From: JANWHZ01 sp035545555
Lineage (GTDB): Bacteria; Patescibacteriota; Saccharimonadia; Saccharimonadales; UBA4665
DNA: 15,156 bases
NCBI GenBank assembly: GCA_035545555.1
Contig: DASZYD010000039.1
Span: 1 to 15,156 of the forward strand
Reading direction: 5' to 3'
The translations under genes were made by a program, and so were the position numbers. Below the pieces are notes generated by a model, which was not told where the DNA came from, did not search any database, and saw only the letters and a program-made list of their open reading frames with translations. Below are positions 13,358 to 15,156 of the stretch, in pieces. Positions within the stretch are counted from its first letter, which is position 1; each line of letters starts with the position of its first letter.

Positions 13358-14206
13358 ATGGATTCGCCGTTTCGTCCACCCGTCAGTCCGGCGCCGGCAG
13401 CCGCACCGCAGCCGGCGGCTGAACCAAGCTGGCCACAGCTGGAGCCGGCAAAGAACGGCAAGCACTGGGCGCTTCTTGTTGCCGTCATCGTTATCATCCT
13501 GGCCATCGCCGGCGGGGGTGCATACTGGCTGCTCGGTCACCGCAAACCGGCCGCATCATCCAATAGCAATACCGGCCAAAGTACTGGCACAACGGCACAG
13601 CAGCCTTCGCCCGACACGACCACTACTACCGGCTTGAGCCAGTACGTCTCGAAGGGAAGCGACCTCAATCTATCATTCACCTATCCGTCCGGCTGGTCGG
13701 TAAGCCCGGCCTCGGGCGGCAACAGCAGCGACCAGCCCATCACGGTTACCTCACCGCTCATCAGCCTGCCGGCAGCGAGCGGGCAAACGGTTACCGGCAA
13801 AGTAGTCGTCAGCATCCGGCCGGCCTCGGCACAGCTGAGCGAACTCGCCTCAGATAAGGCAATCGTCGCACAGGATTCCGTGCAGTTCGCTTACACCAAG
13901 CCGACCGCCGACCAGCACCAGTACCCCTACCTGACGTTTGTCCATGTGGCAGGCGGCAGCGACACAGGCGCCGTGTTTGAGGAAGTAATCATCACCGGCG
14001 TCACCAAGTTTACGAAAGGGCAGGGGCTGTTGCCCGAGAGTCTCGGCGGGTTGGATCCGATCATCAGTGCGATGTTCTATCAGTGCGCCACGCAGGATTG
14101 CAGCGGCAGCAATGCCACGCCGCTGAGCATCACGCCCGGGAGCTGGCAACAGGCCGACGCCGCTCAGCAGGTGCAGGCCCTCTTCGCCTCGTTGCAATTA
14201 AACTAG
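13358..14206 (+). CDS. Single-pass membrane protein with extracytoplasmic domain
   Basis: A 282-residue protein of unknown function. Residues 1-35 form a Pro/Ala-rich cytoplasmic tail (with SPAPAAAPQPAAEPSW), ~37-59 a single transmembrane segment (LLVAVIVIILAIAGGGAYWL), 63-92 a Ser/Thr/Gln linker ending in TTTTT, and 93-282 a beta-rich globular domain that begins GSDLNLSFTYPSGWSV. That opening resembles lipoprotein-type domains where 'f.YP.gW.v' begins the fold (PsbP/LpqN-like). Two cysteines close together (CATQDC) could form a disulfide outside the cell. The ATG at 13358 is supported by TATACT 8 bases upstream. The gene is divergent from the flavin redox set and ends 42 bases from the convergent YbjQ-like gene. 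Confidence 0.8.
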   Translation: MDSPFRPPVSPAPAAAPQPAAEPSWPQLEPAKNGKHWALLVAVIVIILAIAGGGAYWLLGHRKPAASSNSNTGQSTGTTAQQPSPDTTTTTGLSQYVSKGSDLNLSFTYPSGWSVSPASGGNSSDQPITVTSPLISLPAASGQTVTGKVVVSIRPASAQLSELASDKAIVAQDSVQFAYTKPTADQHQYPYLTFVHVAGGSDTGAVFEEVIITGVTKFTKGQGLLPESLGGLDPIISAMFYQCATQDCSGSNATPLSITPGSWQQADAAQQVQALFASLQLN

Positions 14207-14248
14207 CAAGGCTGCACCGCAGCAGAGGAAGCGTCGCCCTGGTGATAT

Positions 14249-15156
14249 CTAGCGCCTTGGGTTCTGCAGATCGGTACCGAACGAAAGCTCGGCGGTGTTC
14301 ACGAACGTATCTTTGTCCCGGATAATCGCCTGCGGTGGCAACTGTGCCGAGTGGGTCGCGACTTCCGGCAGGCGCTTGACCGCAGTGCCAATGGCCAAAA
14401 ACTCAATCACCCCGTTGCCTAAGTTATAGATATACGTTTTGATGCCCAGGACATCATCGGCGCCGATTGCCTCGGCTTGCTGCTGCACCTTTTTGAGTGA
14501 TTCCTCGCGGGCGCCATAGATCATCTGCGTCATTTCTTTGATCTCACCCTTCACCAGGTTACGCAGGGATGCCATCACGCCGCCGGAGAAGCCGAGCGAG
14601 TAGACCGATGTGCCCAGTACCAGTTTGAGCGGTGCATAGCCCAGCTTGGCAATGTTCCAGGTCTCCTCGGCCGTCAGGTCGCTGGTCGTTACGCCGCCGA
14701 CCGAGGCGGCATGCTGGTCCATAGCCGGATTGTGCGATGCGGTGCCGATCATGACCATCTCCTGGATGCCTGACATGCCGATCGGTAGAATAGTCGTCCG
14801 CACGCCAACCACGCTGTTGGCGCCTTTTGCTTTCGCCTCGGCGGCAATGCGCTCCAGCGCCAGGTGGCGGGTCGTGTTGAAGATGTCGCTGTACTGCTTG
14901 ACCTCGCCGCGCGCCAGCTGCCGCAGACCGCCCAAGATGCCGCGGCCGACGCCGATGGAATAGGCCACATTGCCGAATACAAAGCTGACCGGCTGGTAGC
15001 CGGCATCCCACTGACAGAACAGCTCTTGCGCATCGGCAGAGGTAGTGAACGGAACGGTGTTGCCGCGGCCCTTAGTGTCGTGCAGCGTAGATCCGACGGT
15101 CAGAAACTCCGCATTGCCGGGGTGAAAAATCAGCTCGCTGGTTACGCCGCTGGCAC
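14249..15156 (-). CDS. Tandem YbjQ/PF01906-like repeat protein, N-terminus outside the window
   Basis: The frame is open to the right edge; residues upstream of the GTG at 14968 continue the repeat pattern, so that codon is not the start. At least three units of a YbjQ-type (PF01906, 'heavy-metal-binding') domain are visible. The last part of one ends ELIFHPGNAEFLTVGSTLHD. A full second unit runs from SADAQELFCQWDAGYQPVSF to GIQEMVMIGTASH. A full third runs from LTAEETWNIAKLGYAPLKLV to NGVIEFLAIGTAVKR. Each unit has GxxxSxG, a helix with (K/R)GE(I/V)K, an 'A...GA(N/D)xVxGxxT' strand-helix and 'E(F/M)xxxGTA'. A C-terminal tail of ~38 residues follows. YbjQ proteins form pentameric barrels of unknown function; a metal role is only nominal. 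Cytoplasmic as far as visible. Confidence 0.82.
   Translation of the reverse strand, partial: ASGVTSELIFHPGNAEFLTVGSTLHDTKGRGNTVPFTTSADAQELFCQWDAGYQPVSFVFGNVAYSIGVGRGILGGLRQLARGEVKQYSDIFNTTRHLALERIAAEAKAKGANSVVGVRTTILPIGMSGIQEMVMIGTASHNPAMDQHAASVGGVTTSDLTAEETWNIAKLGYAPLKLVLGTSVYSLGFSGGVMASLRNLVKGEIKEMTQMIYGAREESLKKVQQQAEAIGADDVLGIKTYIYNLGNGVIEFLAIGTAVKRLPEVATHSAQLPPQAIIRDKDTFVNTAELSFGTDLQNPRR

Noticed and set aside
14211..14223. Small hairpin GCTGC-ACC-GCAGC between the genes at 13358 and 14249
   Set aside because: Only 5 pairs and no U-tract on either strand; too weak to call a terminator.
1..15156. tRNA, rRNA, CRISPR arrays or riboswitches
   Set aside because: No cloverleaf-like segment, rRNA core sequence, regularly spaced direct repeats or long structured leader was seen. 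The gaps are too short for most of these.

Overview
The window is about 15 kb of gene-dense bacterial DNA with moderately high GC. It uses the standard code (TGA is a stop throughout) and has very short intergenic gaps. Several convergent gene pairs are separated by only 3 to 13 bases: DUF488/enolase, cupin/peroxiredoxin and PNPOx/Crp. About half of the readable starts lack a Shine-Dalgarno sequence and instead have a -10 hexamer ending 5-8 bases before the start codon, the arrangement of leaderless mRNAs. Small single-pass surface proteins, a compact genome and an actinobacteria-like set of gene families suggest a Patescibacteria lineage such as Saccharibacteria, or a small actinobacterium. 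This is inference from gene content; no rRNA or ribosomal marker is present to settle it.

Layout. 1-141: 3' end of an IS3-type insertion sequence. 142-1305: remains of a membrane GT2 glycosyltransferase whose 5' half is missing at the IS edge. 1343-1711: DUF488 (YeaO-like) protein. 1715-about 2812 (-): enolase lacking its first ~60 residues. About 2807-4789 (+): PEP synthase lacking its first ~130 residues. The last two meet head to head at one point inside both coding regions. This is either a recent rearrangement or, more likely, a chimeric join in the assembly. 4871-5269: cupin. 5274-5756 (-): Bcp peroxiredoxin. 5876-6883: DUF4868/KwaB-like protein, followed by an unknown 141-residue protein (6937-7362). 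7468-8571 (-): SDR dehydrogenase with an extra N-terminal domain, divergent from a PNPOx-like flavoprotein (8689-9168).

9182-13194 (-) is the most coherent system. Transcription runs from a two-TM membrane protein to an anchored FMN-binding protein with a flavinylation motif, an ApbE flavin transferase, an NqrB/RnfD-like membrane domain fused to a ferredoxin-NAD(P)H reductase, and a Crp/Fnr-type regulator. Two junctions in this set overlap (11 bp and 4 bp). I read it as a minimal NAD(P)H-driven flavin electron-transfer chain that moves electrons from the cytoplasm through the membrane to a covalently bound FMN outside. No quinone or Rnf/Nqr partner subunits are visible.

The right end holds a single-pass surface protein (13358-14206) and a protein running off the edge that is built of tandem YbjQ/PF01906-like repeats (14249 to the window end). 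No tRNA, rRNA or CRISPR array was seen, and no gene-free stretch exceeds about 165 bases.
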